Shown here one piece after another: positions 1 to 8,485 of a stretch of 64,000 nucleotides of DNA (position 1 is its first letter; every line of letters begins with the position of its first letter). The DNA comes from Bacillus sp. J37 (GTDB lineage: Bacteria; Bacillota; Bacilli; Bacillales; Bacillaceae), in assembly GCF_000518865.1 (NCBI RefSeq), contig NZ_JAEK01000009.1, positions 62,001-126,000 of the forward strand, given 5' to 3'. The position numbers and the translations under genes are program-made. Under the pieces are notes generated by a model. It ran no database searches. It had not been told where the DNA came from and saw nothing but the letters and a program-made list of their open reading frames with translations.

Positions 1-1
1 T

Positions 2-808
2 GGTCTTAAATCAAAAACCAGACCAATCGGCTCCTTCCTATTTGTTGGTCCTACAGGGGTTGGTAAAACTGAGCTCACAAAATCATTAGCAAAAGAATTA
101 TTCGGATCAGAAGATGTAATGATTCGCCTGGATATGAGCGAGTATATGGAGAAACATGCAGTGTCTAAAATTATTGGTTCACCTCCGGGTTATGTTGGTC
201 ATGATGAAGGAGGACAATTAACAGAAAAGGTTCGTCGCAACCCATATAGTATTATCTTGTTAGATGAAATAGAAAAAGCTCATCCTGATGTTCAGCATAT
301 GTTCCTTCAAATATTGGAAGATGGCCGTCTAACAGATAGTCAGGGGCGGACTGTAAACTTCAAAGAAACTGTTATTATTATGACAAGCAATGCCGGTGTT
401 GCAGAAAAACGTGTGACTGTTGGTTTTGAAACTTCATTGAATACTGCTGTTGAAGAAAGCAAACTATTAGAATCATTAGGTTCCTTCTTTAAGCCTGAAT
501 TTCTTAATCGATTTGATAATATTATTGAGTTTTCTTCATTGGAAAAAGAAGATCTCTTAAAAATTGTCACAATAATGCTTGACGATTTAGCTGTAACTTT
601 AGCAGAACAAGGTATTTCCATTACCGTTACTGATACAGCAAAAGAAAAGCTAGCTGGACTTGGGTATCATCCGGCATTTGGAGCCCGTCCACTACGTAGG
701 GTTATCCAAGAGTATGTCGAAGATAAAATTACAGACCTTTTATTGGAACAAAAAAAAATCAATCAAATTATCGTTGATGTAGAAAAAGATAACATTATTA
801 TTAGATAA
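2..808 (+). CDS. clpE: ATP-dependent Clp protease ATP-binding subunit ClpE (3' part)
   Basis: The reading frame is open from base 2, so the gene starts outside the window. The visible 268 residues form the second AAA+ module of a class I Clp/Hsp100 ATPase: a Walker A motif GPTGVGKT near the left edge, the [11 protein letters not shown] and [13 protein letters not shown] segments, Walker [11 protein letters not shown], and the small C-terminal D2 domain with [11 protein letters not shown]. ClpE unfolds substrates for ClpP and belongs to the CtsR heat-shock regulon. Assignment to ClpE rather than ClpC rests on the [19 protein letters not shown] wording and on the position beside motA, as in B. 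subtilis. The N-terminal zinc finger that would settle it is out of view. A terminator follows directly. Confidence 0.88.
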   Translation, partial: GLKSKTRPIGSFLFVGPTGVGKTELTKSLAKELFGSEDVMIRLDMSEYMEKHAVSKIIGSPPGYVGHDEGGQLTEKVRRNPYSIILLDEIEKAHPDVQHMFLQILEDGRLTDSQGRTVNFKETVIIMTSNAGVAEKRVTVGFETSLNTAVEESKLLESLGSFFKPEFLNRFDNIIEFSSLEKEDLLKIVTIMLDDLAVTLAEQGISITVTDTAKEKLAGLGYHPAFGARPLRRVIQEYVEDKITDLLLEQKKINQIIVDVEKDNIIIR

Positions 809-820
809 TTTGTTTACTGA

Positions 821-848
821 AGGATTGTCTTAACTGGGCAATCCTTTT
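821..848 (+). terminator. Intrinsic terminator after clpE
   Basis: The stem AGGATTG/CAATCCT (821-827 and 839-845) is followed by a short T run. It lies 12 bases after the clpE stop codon. Confidence 0.8.
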
Positions 849-965
849 TAGTATTGTTACTACTTAGAAACGTCTTCTTTTTCAACAAAAAAAGCAATCC
901 GATTTATGTTAATATTTTCATAATGTTGTATACTTTAAACACTTCAACACTAGGAGGGATAATAC

Positions 966-1982
966 ATGATTTTGATACGATTTTTTTTAAAGGCCATCCA
1001 AATAAACGGTTGGATACTTGTGTTCGCCACATTAACCCTTATATTATCAAGTAGTTATATTATTTACTTTATTGAACCTGAAACGTTTGCTAATCCTTTT
1101 GAAGGTCTTTGGTGGACAATGACAACCGTTGCTACTGTGGGATATGGAGATGTTTCACCTACGACAGTTAGCGGAAAAATATTTGCTATGTTTTTATACA
1201 TTATAGGAATTGGACTTATGAGTATTTTTATTGGAAAAGTGATTGACTTTTTTAGCATTCGAAAGCGATTAAAGGAGGAAGGAAAATTGACTATCTCAAC
1301 AAAAGATCACATTTTATTAATCAATTGGACAAAAAAGGCTGCTATTACACTTGATGAACTCTTAAAAGCATTTGAACATATCCAGGTCGTTATCATTGAT
1401 GAGCATCTACCTAAAACACCGATTCAGCACGACAGAGTAGAATTTGTAAAAGGCAATCCTGCGAATACTTCTATCCTTGAACAAGCTAACATTCTTCACT
1501 CCAAATCAGTTATGATCTTTTCACCTGATGACTTACAAACTGCATCCCAAGCTGATGGTCACACATTATTAATTGGTTCGATGGTTAAAGGATTTGAAAA
1601 GGAAAAAAATAAACCAATCTATACTCTTTGTGAAGTAACGAATTCTGCACATATTAAGGCATTTGCACATGTAAATGTTAATGAATTCATAACAGCTAAC
1701 GACACAGCTGCACACTTAGCTGCACGATCAATCCTTTTTAATGGCTCAAGTGAAGTTATTCGGCAGCTTACGAGTAATGAAGGCTATGACTTATACTCCA
1801 TTCCTAAAAAAACCGAATGGAAAACGTATGAAGATGCAAGGAAGGCCCTTTCTAAAAAAGGTGCACTTCTTATTTCAAATGGAAATGACTTTTCAATCAT
1901 TAACCGATTACAAGAAACAATCCCTGAAGATGCGAATTTATTTATCATTTGTCATGACGATAATTATATGGATATAGTTTAA
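966..1982 (+). CDS. Two-TM potassium channel with cytoplasmic RCK-like domain (YugO type)
   Basis: A 338-residue membrane protein. TM helix 1 is about residues 14-36, the pore loop carries the K+ selectivity filter TVGYGD (57-62), and TM helix 2 is about 68-92. A cytoplasmic TrkA-N/RCK-like part of about 230 residues follows. The layout is that of MthK, and of YugO in B. subtilis, the channel linked to electrical signalling in biofilms. The first RCK strand reads HILLINWTKKAA, without the usual GxGxxG nucleotide-binding loop, so the ligand may not be NAD(H). The start is supported by AGGAGG eight bases upstream. The gene stands alone between two terminators. Confidence 0.85.
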   Translation: MILIRFFLKAIQINGWILVFATLTLILSSSYIIYFIEPETFANPFEGLWWTMTTVATVGYGDVSPTTVSGKIFAMFLYIIGIGLMSIFIGKVIDFFSIRKRLKEEGKLTISTKDHILLINWTKKAAITLDELLKAFEHIQVVIIDEHLPKTPIQHDRVEFVKGNPANTSILEQANILHSKSVMIFSPDDLQTASQADGHTLLIGSMVKGFEKEKNKPIYTLCEVTNSAHIKAFAHVNVNEFITANDTAAHLAARSILFNGSSEVIRQLTSNEGYDLYSIPKKTEWKTYEDARKALSKKGALLISNGNDFSIINRLQETIPEDANLFIICHDDNYMDIV

Positions 1983-1992
1983 AAATTCAGGA

Positions 1993-2040
1993 AACAAGTG
2001 AGGAACTTAGTAAAAACTCCCCTATATTCTCACTTGTTTT
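1993..2040 (+). terminator. Intrinsic terminator after the K+ channel gene
   Basis: The stem AACAAGTGAG/CTCACTTGTT (1993-2002 and 2029-2038) is followed by T residues. Confidence 0.8.
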
Positions 2041-2118
2041 TATCATTTTATCCATTTTTTCTCATATCATGTCATGGCCTGTCTTCATTGTTCATATACA
2101 TTCAATGAGGTGTTATCC

Positions 2119-2388
2119 ATGATGAAAATTTCAACTTTATTTTTGTTCATTTCTTTTTGTTTCCTCTTCTTAAATGGCTCTGCCATTGGCTTTATCTTTT
2201 TCCAAGCAAGATTGGGTGATGGATTTGGAATTGCATTATTTTGTGGTACAAGTTTATTTGGCGCACTTTTAGCATCTATCGCATATGAAGGAAAATCCAG
2301 CTACTACTCCCGTTTATTTTTCTACAGCAACCTGGTCATTACATTCCTCCCATTCTATTACTATGGTTTTTCACTTATCTTAAGTTAG
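2119..2388 (+). CDS. Small membrane protein of unknown function
   Basis: An 89-residue hydrophobic protein with three likely membrane spans (about residues 3-27, 35-55 and 63-85). I do not recognise the family. The frame is open further upstream, but ATG 2119 (or 2122) is chosen because GAGGTG lies just before it. No obvious terminator follows, and the same frame stays open after the TAG stop at 2386-2388 (see findings). It sits alone between the channel gene and motA. Confidence 0.6.
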   Translation: MMKISTLFLFISFCFLFLNGSAIGFIFFQARLGDGFGIALFCGTSLFGALLASIAYEGKSSYYSRLFFYSNLVITFLPFYYYGFSLILS

Positions 2389-2511
2389 TACCTCTCAGTC
2401 AATAGACTGAATAATCTCCACCTCTTTGATGAGCATTATTTCCTTCTAGCTCCCGACGTCATTTTTTCATTTCTCTTCTATGATGAACTTAAGAAATTCA
2501 TTGATTGGGAG

Positions 2512-2655
2512 ATGAAAGAAATGTTTTTTAATGAATATACCCATAAGCTGTTATACGATTTTTTTCTTTACGAACTTGAAGTAGAACAAAATAAACTGAA
2601 CACCAACCACAATGAAGATGAGCGAGTGTTAAAAACGTCAACCCCAAAAACTTGA
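2512..2655 (+). CDS. Possible 47-residue small protein
   Basis: A short reading frame starting MKEMFFNEYTHKLLYDFFLY, acidic in the middle and ending KTSTPKT. GGGAG lies directly before the ATG, and a second ATG at 2521 is better spaced. The 5' part of the 2389-2788 interval holds no other gene. Its frame is continuous with the stretch after the stop of the upstream membrane protein, so it could also be a 3' remnant of a longer gene. No family recognised. Confidence 0.35.
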   Translation: MKEMFFNEYTHKLLYDFFLYELEVEQNKLNTNHNEDERVLKTSTPKT

Positions 2656-2723
2656 ATAGTTGCAGAATATGATAAAGTATCTCCCTTTGTCATATTCTTT
2701 TCACAACTTCTTTAAAGAAACTC

Positions 2724-2750
2724 TAAAGTTTTTCCTTTTTCCTCCGATAT
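2724..2750 (+). promoter_or_regulatory. Sigma-D promoter for motAB
   Basis: TAAA at 2724-2727, a 15-base spacer, then TCCGATAT at 2743-2750. This matches the flagellar sigma-D consensus TAAA-N14..16-GCCGATAT at all but one position and lies 39 bases before motA. Confidence 0.8.
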
Positions 2751-2788
2751 AATACATAAGAAAAATAAGAGGAATTTGGTGATTTACA

Positions 2789-3589
2789 ATGGATAAAACG
2801 TCATTAATAGGTTTAGTATTAGCAGCAATTGCAGTTGGGGTCGGTATGTTTATGAAAGGTGTTAGTCCCGTAGTACTTATTAATCCAGCTGCATTATTAA
2901 TTATTATATTAGGTACAGCTGCAGCGGTTGTTATCGCATTCCCTACAAGTGAAATTAAAAAAGTACCAAAATTATTTGGAGTTATTTTCAAAGAACAAAA
3001 AACATTTACTATTCAAGAATTAATACCTTTATTCTCTGAGTGGGCTCAAGTTGCACGTAAAGAAGGCTTACTTGCACTTGAAGCAAAGATTACAGAAGTT
3101 GATGACCCTTTTCTAAAAAGTGGGTTATTAATGGCTGTGGATGGTCAAAATGCAGAATTTATCCGCGATGTGATGACAGAAGAAATTGAAGCAATGGAAG
3201 ATCGACATCAAACCAATGCTTCCATTTTTACTCAAGCGGGGACTTACGCTCCAACCCTTGGGGTACTTGGTGCCGTGGTTGGATTGATTGCAGCACTTTC
3301 TGATATGAGCAATACTGACGCACTGGGACATGCCATCAGTGCCGCTTTCGTTGCAACTCTTCTGGGAATTTTCACGGGGTATGTACTTTGGCATCCTTTT
3401 GCAAATAAATTAAAACGCAAATCAAGACAAGAAGCAAAGGTAAAAGAGGTCATCATTGAAGGTGTTCTTTCTGTATTAGAAGGACAAGCACCTAAAGCAA
3501 TTGAACAAAAATTATCCACATATTTACCTGTTGCAGAAAGAAATAAACTAAATGCTGCTATCGCCGGGGGAGAGAGCATAGATGGCTAA
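2789..3589 (+). CDS. motA: Flagellar motor stator protein MotA
   Basis: A 266-residue protein with four membrane spans. The first two are near residues 5-24 and 29-50, the large cytoplasmic loop spans about 55-150 and contains the conserved charged region, and the last pair is at about 153-173 and 182-202. GTYAPTLGVLGAVVGLI is the typical MotA/ExbB segment. With MotB it forms the proton-conducting stator that drives flagellar rotation. It overlaps motB by 8 bases, so the two are translationally coupled, and a sigma-D promoter precedes it. The position next to clpE and mhqR matches B. subtilis motAB. Confidence 0.95.
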   Translation: MDKTSLIGLVLAAIAVGVGMFMKGVSPVVLINPAALLIIILGTAAAVVIAFPTSEIKKVPKLFGVIFKEQKTFTIQELIPLFSEWAQVARKEGLLALEAKITEVDDPFLKSGLLMAVDGQNAEFIRDVMTEEIEAMEDRHQTNASIFTQAGTYAPTLGVLGAVVGLIAALSDMSNTDALGHAISAAFVATLLGIFTGYVLWHPFANKLKRKSRQEAKVKEVIIEGVLSVLEGQAPKAIEQKLSTYLPVAERNKLNAAIAGGESIDG

Positions 3590-4343
3590 AAAGAAAAAAC
3601 ATAAGCACCATGATGAACATGTAGATGAGTCTTGGCTTGTCCCATATGCCGATTTATTAACATTACTTCTTGCACTTTTCATTGTTTTATTTGCCATGAG
3701 TTCAGTTGATGCACAAAAGTTCCAACAAATCGCTAGATCTTTAAATGCCGCTTTTACCGGCGGTACTGGTGTGTTGGAATATCCGAGTCCAACACCTGAA
3801 GCACAAATGGAACAATTGAATGTCGAAAAAGAGCAATCTGAAGAAAATATAGAAGAAGCACAAAAACGGATGGAACAACAAAACTTACAAAAAATACAGG
3901 AAAAAATCAATACTTATATTAAAGATAATAATCTTGAAACGAAGTTACAAACAACTTTAACTGACGAAGGATTAATGATTACAATTTTAAATGACATTTT
4001 CTTTGATTCAGGAAGCGCGGATATCCGATCAAAAGATGTACAGCTGGCAGAAGGAATATCCGAACTACTTGTTATGAATCCCCCCCGGAATATTATTGTG
4101 AGCGGACATACAGATAATGTACCTATTAACAACTCGGATTTTGATTCAAACTGGCATTTGAGTGTAATGCGTGCAGTTAATTTTATGAAGATACTAATTG
4201 AGAATGATAAGCTGGATGCTAAAGCATTTAGTGCTAAAGGTTTTGGTGAATATAAGCCAGTTGCAAGCAACGACACTAAAGAAGGCAGACAGAAAAACCG
4301 AAGAGTTGAAGTTCTAGTATTACCTTATGAACAAAAAGAGTAA
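3582..4343 (+). CDS. motB: Flagellar motor stator protein MotB
   Basis: A 253-residue protein with a lysine/histidine-rich cytoplasmic start, one membrane helix (about 20-42) containing the proton-binding aspartate D24 in PYADLLTLLLALF, a coiled linker (about 65-110), and a C-terminal OmpA-like peptidoglycan-binding domain (about 125-250) with the motif GHTDNVPI and the RVEVLVLP end. It anchors the MotA4MotB2 stator to the wall. The aspartate and an uncharged pore-side neighbourhood fit an H+-type stator rather than the Na+-type MotPS. The start overlaps motA. Confidence 0.95.
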   Translation: MAKKKKHKHHDEHVDESWLVPYADLLTLLLALFIVLFAMSSVDAQKFQQIARSLNAAFTGGTGVLEYPSPTPEAQMEQLNVEKEQSEENIEEAQKRMEQQNLQKIQEKINTYIKDNNLETKLQTTLTDEGLMITILNDIFFDSGSADIRSKDVQLAEGISELLVMNPPRNIIVSGHTDNVPINNSDFDSNWHLSVMRAVNFMKILIENDKLDAKAFSAKGFGEYKPVASNDTKEGRQKNRRVEVLVLPYEQKE

Positions 4344-4346
4344 ACT

Positions 4347-4384
4347 AAAAAGGATCATCCTATTATTCAAGGATGATCCTTTTT
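4347..4384. terminator. Bidirectional terminator between motB and mhqR
   Basis: A perfect 14-bp stem, AAAAAGGATCATCC with GGATGATCCTTTTT, around a 10-base loop. A and T flanks on both sides let it end transcripts from both convergent genes. Confidence 0.88.
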
Positions 4385-4391
4385 AAGATTA

Positions 4392-4847
4392 TTACTCGCC
4401 TTTCATGATATCATTAGCATGAAAGCCGACCTTTTTAAGTAGGTCTGTGACAAGATTTTTCTCTTCATCAGTTAAGACGCTGACTATTTCATCTATTTTC
4501 TCTTGGTGAGTTGGGAAAATTTCTTCGATTAATTGCTGTCCTTTTTCAGTAATTTGAGCATGGGTAACACGACGATCATTAGGACAAGCTCTTCTTTCCA
4601 GAAGACCTTTTTGCTCTAATTTATCAACTACGTATGTGATGCTTCCACTTGCAAGTAGAATTTTTCCGCCAATTTGCTGCAAAGGTTGTGGTCCCTTATG
4701 ATAAAGCAACTCAAGTACAGCAAATTCAGTTGGATTTAAATTAAATGTAGATATATGTTTATTCACGACATCATTAAAAGCTCGATGTGCACGTGAAAGA
4801 ACGATAAAAAATTTTAATGATTCTTCAATATTCTTTGTATTAGTCAT
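4392..4847 (-). CDS. mhqR: MarR-family repressor MhqR
   Basis: A 151-residue winged-helix repressor. The segment NPTEFAVLELLYHKGPQPLQ is helix 1-2 of the DNA-binding domain, LLASGSITYVVDKLEQKGLL is the recognition helix, and NDRRVTHAQITEKG is the wing. In B. subtilis MhqR (YkvE) senses quinones and aldehydes and represses azoreductases and ring-cleavage dioxygenases; it too lies convergent to motB. ATG 4847 is preferred to TTG 4856 because the GGG-rich site lies too close to the TTG. A palindrome like the MhqR operator lies just upstream, which suggests autoregulation. A second family member is at 49641-50099. Confidence 0.85.
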   Translation of the reverse strand: MTNTKNIEESLKFFIVLSRAHRAFNDVVNKHISTFNLNPTEFAVLELLYHKGPQPLQQIGGKILLASGSITYVVDKLEQKGLLERRACPNDRRVTHAQITEKGQQLIEEIFPTHQEKIDEIVSVLTDEEKNLVTDLLKKVGFHANDIMKGE

Positions 4848-4868
4848 TTTTCTCAACCCTTTAAAATT

Positions 4869-4884
4869 ATCTTGAATTCAAAAT
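4869..4884. promoter_or_regulatory. MhqR-type operator upstream of mhqR
   Basis: ATCTTGAATTCAAAAT is an imperfect 16-bp palindrome centred on GAATTC. It resembles the B. subtilis MhqR consensus ATCTcgaATtcGAGAT and lies 22 bases upstream of the mhqR start, where a repressor would block transcription. Binding itself is inferred. Confidence 0.55.
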
Positions 4885-5258
4885 ATTGATTAAGCATAAT
4901 AATAGACTATGTTAATCAGAATGTCAAACAGAACTAAATAGCTCCTACACTTGCATTGTTTCATCATTTAAAAATATCTTACACAAGTTTTTTAATTGAA
5001 TCAACACTTCATAACTACCCTATAAAAACATAAAAGGAACACCGAGCCCACTTTATCATATACTTACATAGAGTCGTGATTACTCTAAGTACTACAGAAT
5101 GTCACATCATTCGTGAATTCTTTGTTCTAATCAAAAGAGTAACATGAGTAGTATAATTTTAAACGAATTTGTTTCTTCGTGTTAAGAGATTCAGCTATAA
5201 TAGTTCTAAATGACAATTAATGAACAAAGGGTACACATATTAAAAGGAGAAAACTAAA
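4885..5258. other. Intergenic region between mhqR and the ZIP gene
   Basis: About 370 AT-rich bases between divergent genes. No reading frame with a credible ribosome-binding site is visible. A TATAAT near 5195 is a plausible -10 box for the ZIP gene, but I cannot assign a convincing -35. I see no known riboswitch or metal-box motif. Confidence 0.5.
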
Positions 5259-5999
5259 ATGTCTGATGTATTATTAGGTAGTATTTTATCAGCCTTATCA
5301 ACAGGATTAGGTGCCATTCCAATCCTTTTTTTACAAAAAACCATTACCCATCGCTGGAGAGACATTTTATTAGCCTTTACTGCTGGAATCATGATGACTG
5401 CTGCAATGTTAGGCTTAATACCGGAATCGTTAAAATATGGAGGTATAATAGAGGTCTCAATCGGGTTATTTTTAGGTGTTTTAGTTCTTACCTCACTCGA
5501 AAGAGCGATCCCCCATATTGATTTAGAACATACAAAAAGCGGGATAAAATTTGATGAAAAAGCGCTCCTTATTATTGCTGCTATAACCTTGCATAATATA
5601 CCAGAGGGACTTTCGGTTGGGGTTAGTTATGCATCATCAGGAAGTAGTGAAAATGAGACCGGAAATCTCATTGCGTTTGCAATCGGGTTACAAAATGCTC
5701 CTGAGGGCTTTTTAGTGGCACTGTTTTTAATTAATCAAAGTATTAAAAGAGGGAAAGCATTTTTAATTGCAACCGCCACTGGTGCTGTAGAAATTGTTGC
5801 TTCATTATTAGGATTTTATTTAACTAACTATGTAGGTTTTCTTGTCCCATATGGATTAGCATTTGCAGCAGGAGCTATGCTATTTATTATTTACAAAGAA
5901 CTTATCCCGGAATCCCACGGTGATGGAAACGAACAGTTTGCCACCTATTCCTTTATTACAGGGATCCTCTGTATGGTCATCTTAATCAATAGCTTTTAA
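5259..5999 (+). CDS. ZIP-family divalent metal transporter
   Basis: A 246-residue polytopic membrane protein with about eight spans. The two ZIP signature helices are visible: HNIPEGLSVGVSYA (TM4) and QNAPEGFLVALF (TM5), which carry the metal-coordinating His/Asn/Glu set. ZIP proteins import Zn2+ or related metals, and some members of this short class export or are broad in specificity, so substrate and direction are not fixed by sequence. AAAGGAG precedes the start. It lies in the accessory block that replaces kinD of B. subtilis. Confidence 0.85.
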   Translation: MSDVLLGSILSALSTGLGAIPILFLQKTITHRWRDILLAFTAGIMMTAAMLGLIPESLKYGGIIEVSIGLFLGVLVLTSLERAIPHIDLEHTKSGIKFDEKALLIIAAITLHNIPEGLSVGVSYASSGSSENETGNLIAFAIGLQNAPEGFLVALFLINQSIKRGKAFLIATATGAVEIVASLLGFYLTNYVGFLVPYGLAFAAGAMLFIIYKELIPESHGDGNEQFATYSFITGILCMVILINSF

Positions 6000-6009
6000 A
6001 AATTGCTAC

Positions 6010-6049
6010 AAAGAAAAAATACAGTGCGTGTCCACTGTATTTTTTCTTT
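6010..6049. terminator. Bidirectional terminator between ZIP and Spo0E-like genes
   Basis: A 17-bp perfect stem (6010-6026 with 6033-6049) has loop cgtgtc and A/T-rich outer arms. It serves both convergent genes and overlaps the stop codon of the minus-strand gene. Confidence 0.88.
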
Positions 6050-6296
6050 AATAAGAATAAGTATCTTGAAACGAAAATAATTTCATATTTGGAACAAAAT
6101 GCTGAAAAGTTCCTCTTTTCGGTTTTTTTTCATCTAATAATAAACGTTGATATTCATTTAATAGCTTGTCCAAATCTTGACTGCATTGAACCGCTAATAC
6201 ACTTGTATAGCCTTCTCTATTTGCTGTTTCAATCATTTCTTCTCTTTTATTGTTTATTAATTCAAGTAACCTCTTCTTCAAGCGCTCAGTATTCAT
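6048..6296 (-). CDS. Spo0E-like aspartyl-phosphate phosphatase
   Basis: An 82-residue protein. Two predicted helices surround the family motif: ERLKKRLLELINNKREEMIETA, then SQDLDKLLNEYQRL, where SQ-x-LD is the Spo0E signature and the first Asp is essential in the family. Such proteins dephosphorylate Spo0A~P and delay sporulation. Here the motif reads SQDLD instead of SQELD. The C-terminal tail of about 25 residues (KKPKRGTFQHF onward) is longer than in most small members. GGAGG lies 8 bases before the ATG. A second member is at 52817-52990. Confidence 0.8.
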   Translation of the reverse strand: MNTERLKKRLLELINNKREEMIETANREGYTSVLAVQCSQDLDKLLNEYQRLLLDEKKPKRGTFQHFVPNMKLFSFQDTYSY

Positions 6297-6649
6297 TACA
6301 TAGCCTCCTAGTTATTCATTTATACGAGAATCTAGGACTTCAAATAGTTATGCATTATCAAAATCCATTTTATTATGACAAAAATTATTACAGAATTTCT
6401 CAAATCTGTAAAGACTAAAGCATATTTAGACAATTTTCGCATAATTAAATTTGACAATATTGCAAACATCTTTATTTTTACTTGCTTATATTTTCTTTAT
6501 TCCCACATTCTGTATTCTTTAAACTTCCCATCCATATTCATTTCATCCTCATATACACATTGATTTTTCTTGATTGGTTAGACTATTAAAAATGCTAAAT
6601 ATAACTGAGTCAAAATGGTATTAATATATGAAAAAAAGGAGTAATACAA
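6297..6649. other. Intergenic region between Spo0E-like and deacetylase-like genes
   Basis: About 350 bases, very AT-rich. It holds the ribosome-binding site of the minus-strand gene at its left edge. A TTGACA-like hexamer occurs near 6451 without a clear -10 partner. I find no supported gene or structured RNA. Confidence 0.45.
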
Positions 6650-7426
6650 ATGAAGATTTTAATGATCTTAGGTTTTCTTTTTTTGAATATTGCAGCACCT
6701 GTGCTTTCTGAGGCTTCTAGACCTACAGGTCCAAAACATGTCGCCATTGTTATTGATGATTTTGGGAATGACATGAAAGGAACAAATGAAATTCTTTCTT
6801 TACCTATTCGATTAACAGTTGCGGTGATGCCCTTTTTATCAACCACTAAAAAAGATGCAGAACTTGCACATCAAAAAGGACATGAAGTCATTCTTCATCT
6901 TCCAATGGAACCAGTACATGGAAAAAAGAGCTGGCTTGGGCCAGGTGCCATCACAAGTGATTTATCCGATAAGGAAGTGCGGGAAAGAGTCATAAAAGCT
7001 ATTGAAGATGTTCCACATGCAGTTGGAATGAATAATCATATGGGGTCAAAAATCACAGCTGATTCGCGTATTATGAGAATCATTTTGGAGGTATGTCAGG
7101 AGAAAGGTTTATATTACTTAGATAGTAAAACAACCGGGAAGAGTGTTGTAGAAAAACTGGCAAGTGAGTTAGGTGTCCCCTACCTCGAAAACGAATTGTT
7201 TTTTGATGAACAATATACGACAAGCCATATTGTTAGACAGGCGAATTTATTATTAAACAGGATTGAGAATGATACTGAAATTATAGCAATAGGTCATGTT
7301 GGAATTGCCGGAGATAAAACAGCTTCAGTCCTCAAACAATATGTACCAAAGGTCAAAGAAAAAGCAAAGGCTGTTACCTTATCAGAATTATTTCTTCATC
7401 CAGAGGACGTGACAAATTTTCAATAA
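6650..7426 (+). CDS. Divergent polysaccharide deacetylase family protein (YibQ type)
   Basis: A 258-residue exported protein. The signal peptide is about residues 1-22, with likely cleavage after VLSEA. The NodB-like fold is recognisable from HVAIVIDDFGNDMKGTNEIL, VTVAVMPF-type strand LTVAVMPFLST, HEVILHLPMEP, NNHMGSKIT and LYYLDSKTT. These are the landmarks of the divergent polysaccharide deacetylase family (DUF610), which keeps Asp and His positions but has no firmly known substrate. GGAG precedes the start. A wall or capsule role is only inferred from export. Confidence 0.78.
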   Translation: MKILMILGFLFLNIAAPVLSEASRPTGPKHVAIVIDDFGNDMKGTNEILSLPIRLTVAVMPFLSTTKKDAELAHQKGHEVILHLPMEPVHGKKSWLGPGAITSDLSDKEVRERVIKAIEDVPHAVGMNNHMGSKITADSRIMRIILEVCQEKGLYYLDSKTTGKSVVEKLASELGVPYLENELFFDEQYTTSHIVRQANLLLNRIENDTEIIAIGHVGIAGDKTASVLKQYVPKVKEKAKAVTLSELFLHPEDVTNFQ

Positions 7427-7431
7427 TGCTG

Positions 7432-7470
7432 GATCAAAGGGATTGTTCTAATAGAACAATCCCTTTGATC
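7432..7470. terminator. Bidirectional terminator between deacetylase-like and CBS genes
   Basis: An 18-bp perfect stem (7432-7449 with 7453-7470) has a three-base loop and lies between convergent genes. Confidence 0.85.
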
Positions 7471-7471
7471 A

Positions 7472-8110
7472 TTAATTTGTTTTGGCAATACGATCGATTG
7501 CAGCTACACGAAAATCTTTATCTTCTAATTTTTTCACGACTTTTTGAAGTTTTTGATCAGATAAATCTCCAGATAAATTTAAAATGATCCTTCTAATATA
7601 CTCATCACCGTTATCTAATGTTAACAAACCTTCGATATTAATATCTTTCACAGCTGTGACTAAATCCTTTATTGCACCCTTATGCTCCTTCGTACCTACT
7701 GTTAAAAGAACACCTCCGGTTTTCATTCCAAAAGAATCTTCTAATACATCCATAATGTTTGAATGTGTAATAATACCGGAAAATTCATTTTGTTCATTAA
7801 TAACAGCCAAGAAAGGTAACCGGCGAATGGATAAAAATGTTTTAAAGAATGAATCGTCTTCAAATATGTAAGCATCTTGATTTTTAATGAATGGCTCAAT
7901 AAGATCTGTTTCATTTCCATTATGTTCAACAAAATGCTCTAATAGATGAACTTTATAGATGAAACCAACAAATGTTTTCCCATCATCCTTTAAAACGGGT
8001 ATTGACCTATACCCTGTTTCCTTTAAATATTCATATGCTTCCTTGACAGTCCATCGACTATCACAATATTTAACTTCAGCCTTATTTACATAATGATAGC
8101 GAACTTTCAT
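7472..8110 (-). CDS. CBS-domain pair protein with C-terminal ACT-like domain
   Basis: A 212-residue soluble protein. Two CBS motifs occupy about residues 15-135 (GYRSIPVLKDDGKTFVGFI and LPFLAVINEQNEFSGIITHSN). An ACT-like segment of about 75 residues follows (GVLLTVGTKEHKGAIKDL to the C-terminus). CBS pairs bind adenosine nucleotides; CBS-ACT proteins of Firmicutes include c-di-AMP receptors of the CbpA type, so that is a reasonable but unproven role. The start at 8110 is set by AGGGGG before the ATG; the frame continues upstream to 8278, but that stretch is not protein-like. It is not AcuB by motif wording. Confidence 0.7.
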   Translation of the reverse strand: MKVRYHYVNKAEVKYCDSRWTVKEAYEYLKETGYRSIPVLKDDGKTFVGFIYKVHLLEHFVEHNGNETDLIEPFIKNQDAYIFEDDSFFKTFLSIRRLPFLAVINEQNEFSGIITHSNIMDVLEDSFGMKTGGVLLTVGTKEHKGAIKDLVTAVKDINIEGLLTLDNGDEYIRRIILNLSGDLSDQKLQKVVKKLEDKDFRVAAIDRIAKTN

Positions 8111-8485
8111 AACACAGCCCCCTTGAAGTGTGATTGATAAAAACTTATCATAGCCATAATTAATAGTAAAGGGCATTTGAAATATCTGTCTTCCATGTAT
8201 TTGATAGTTGTTGCATTTTCTTTTCCTGTTACATATAATAATTAGTAATAAAGACGGAAAGGGTGAATGTTGAGACATGAAGTTCTAATCTTTTTTTCAG
8301 GCTATTATTATTCATTTATTTATTGAATCTTAATATTACCTAGAGAAATTGGATTAGTCTGCATTCTTCAACATGATACATCCTTATGAAAAATTTTTGG
8401 TATGTTCTTCCTTACCAGAATCCTTTTTTCATATGAATATGTATTTCTTTAAGAATGATCTCTCTAGGGCTAGGGAGGTTTTTTT

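Noticed and set aside
8111-8278. In-frame N-terminal extension of the CBS-ACT protein
   Set aside because: The extra 56 residues are not protein-like, and a strong AGGGGG site precedes ATG 8110.
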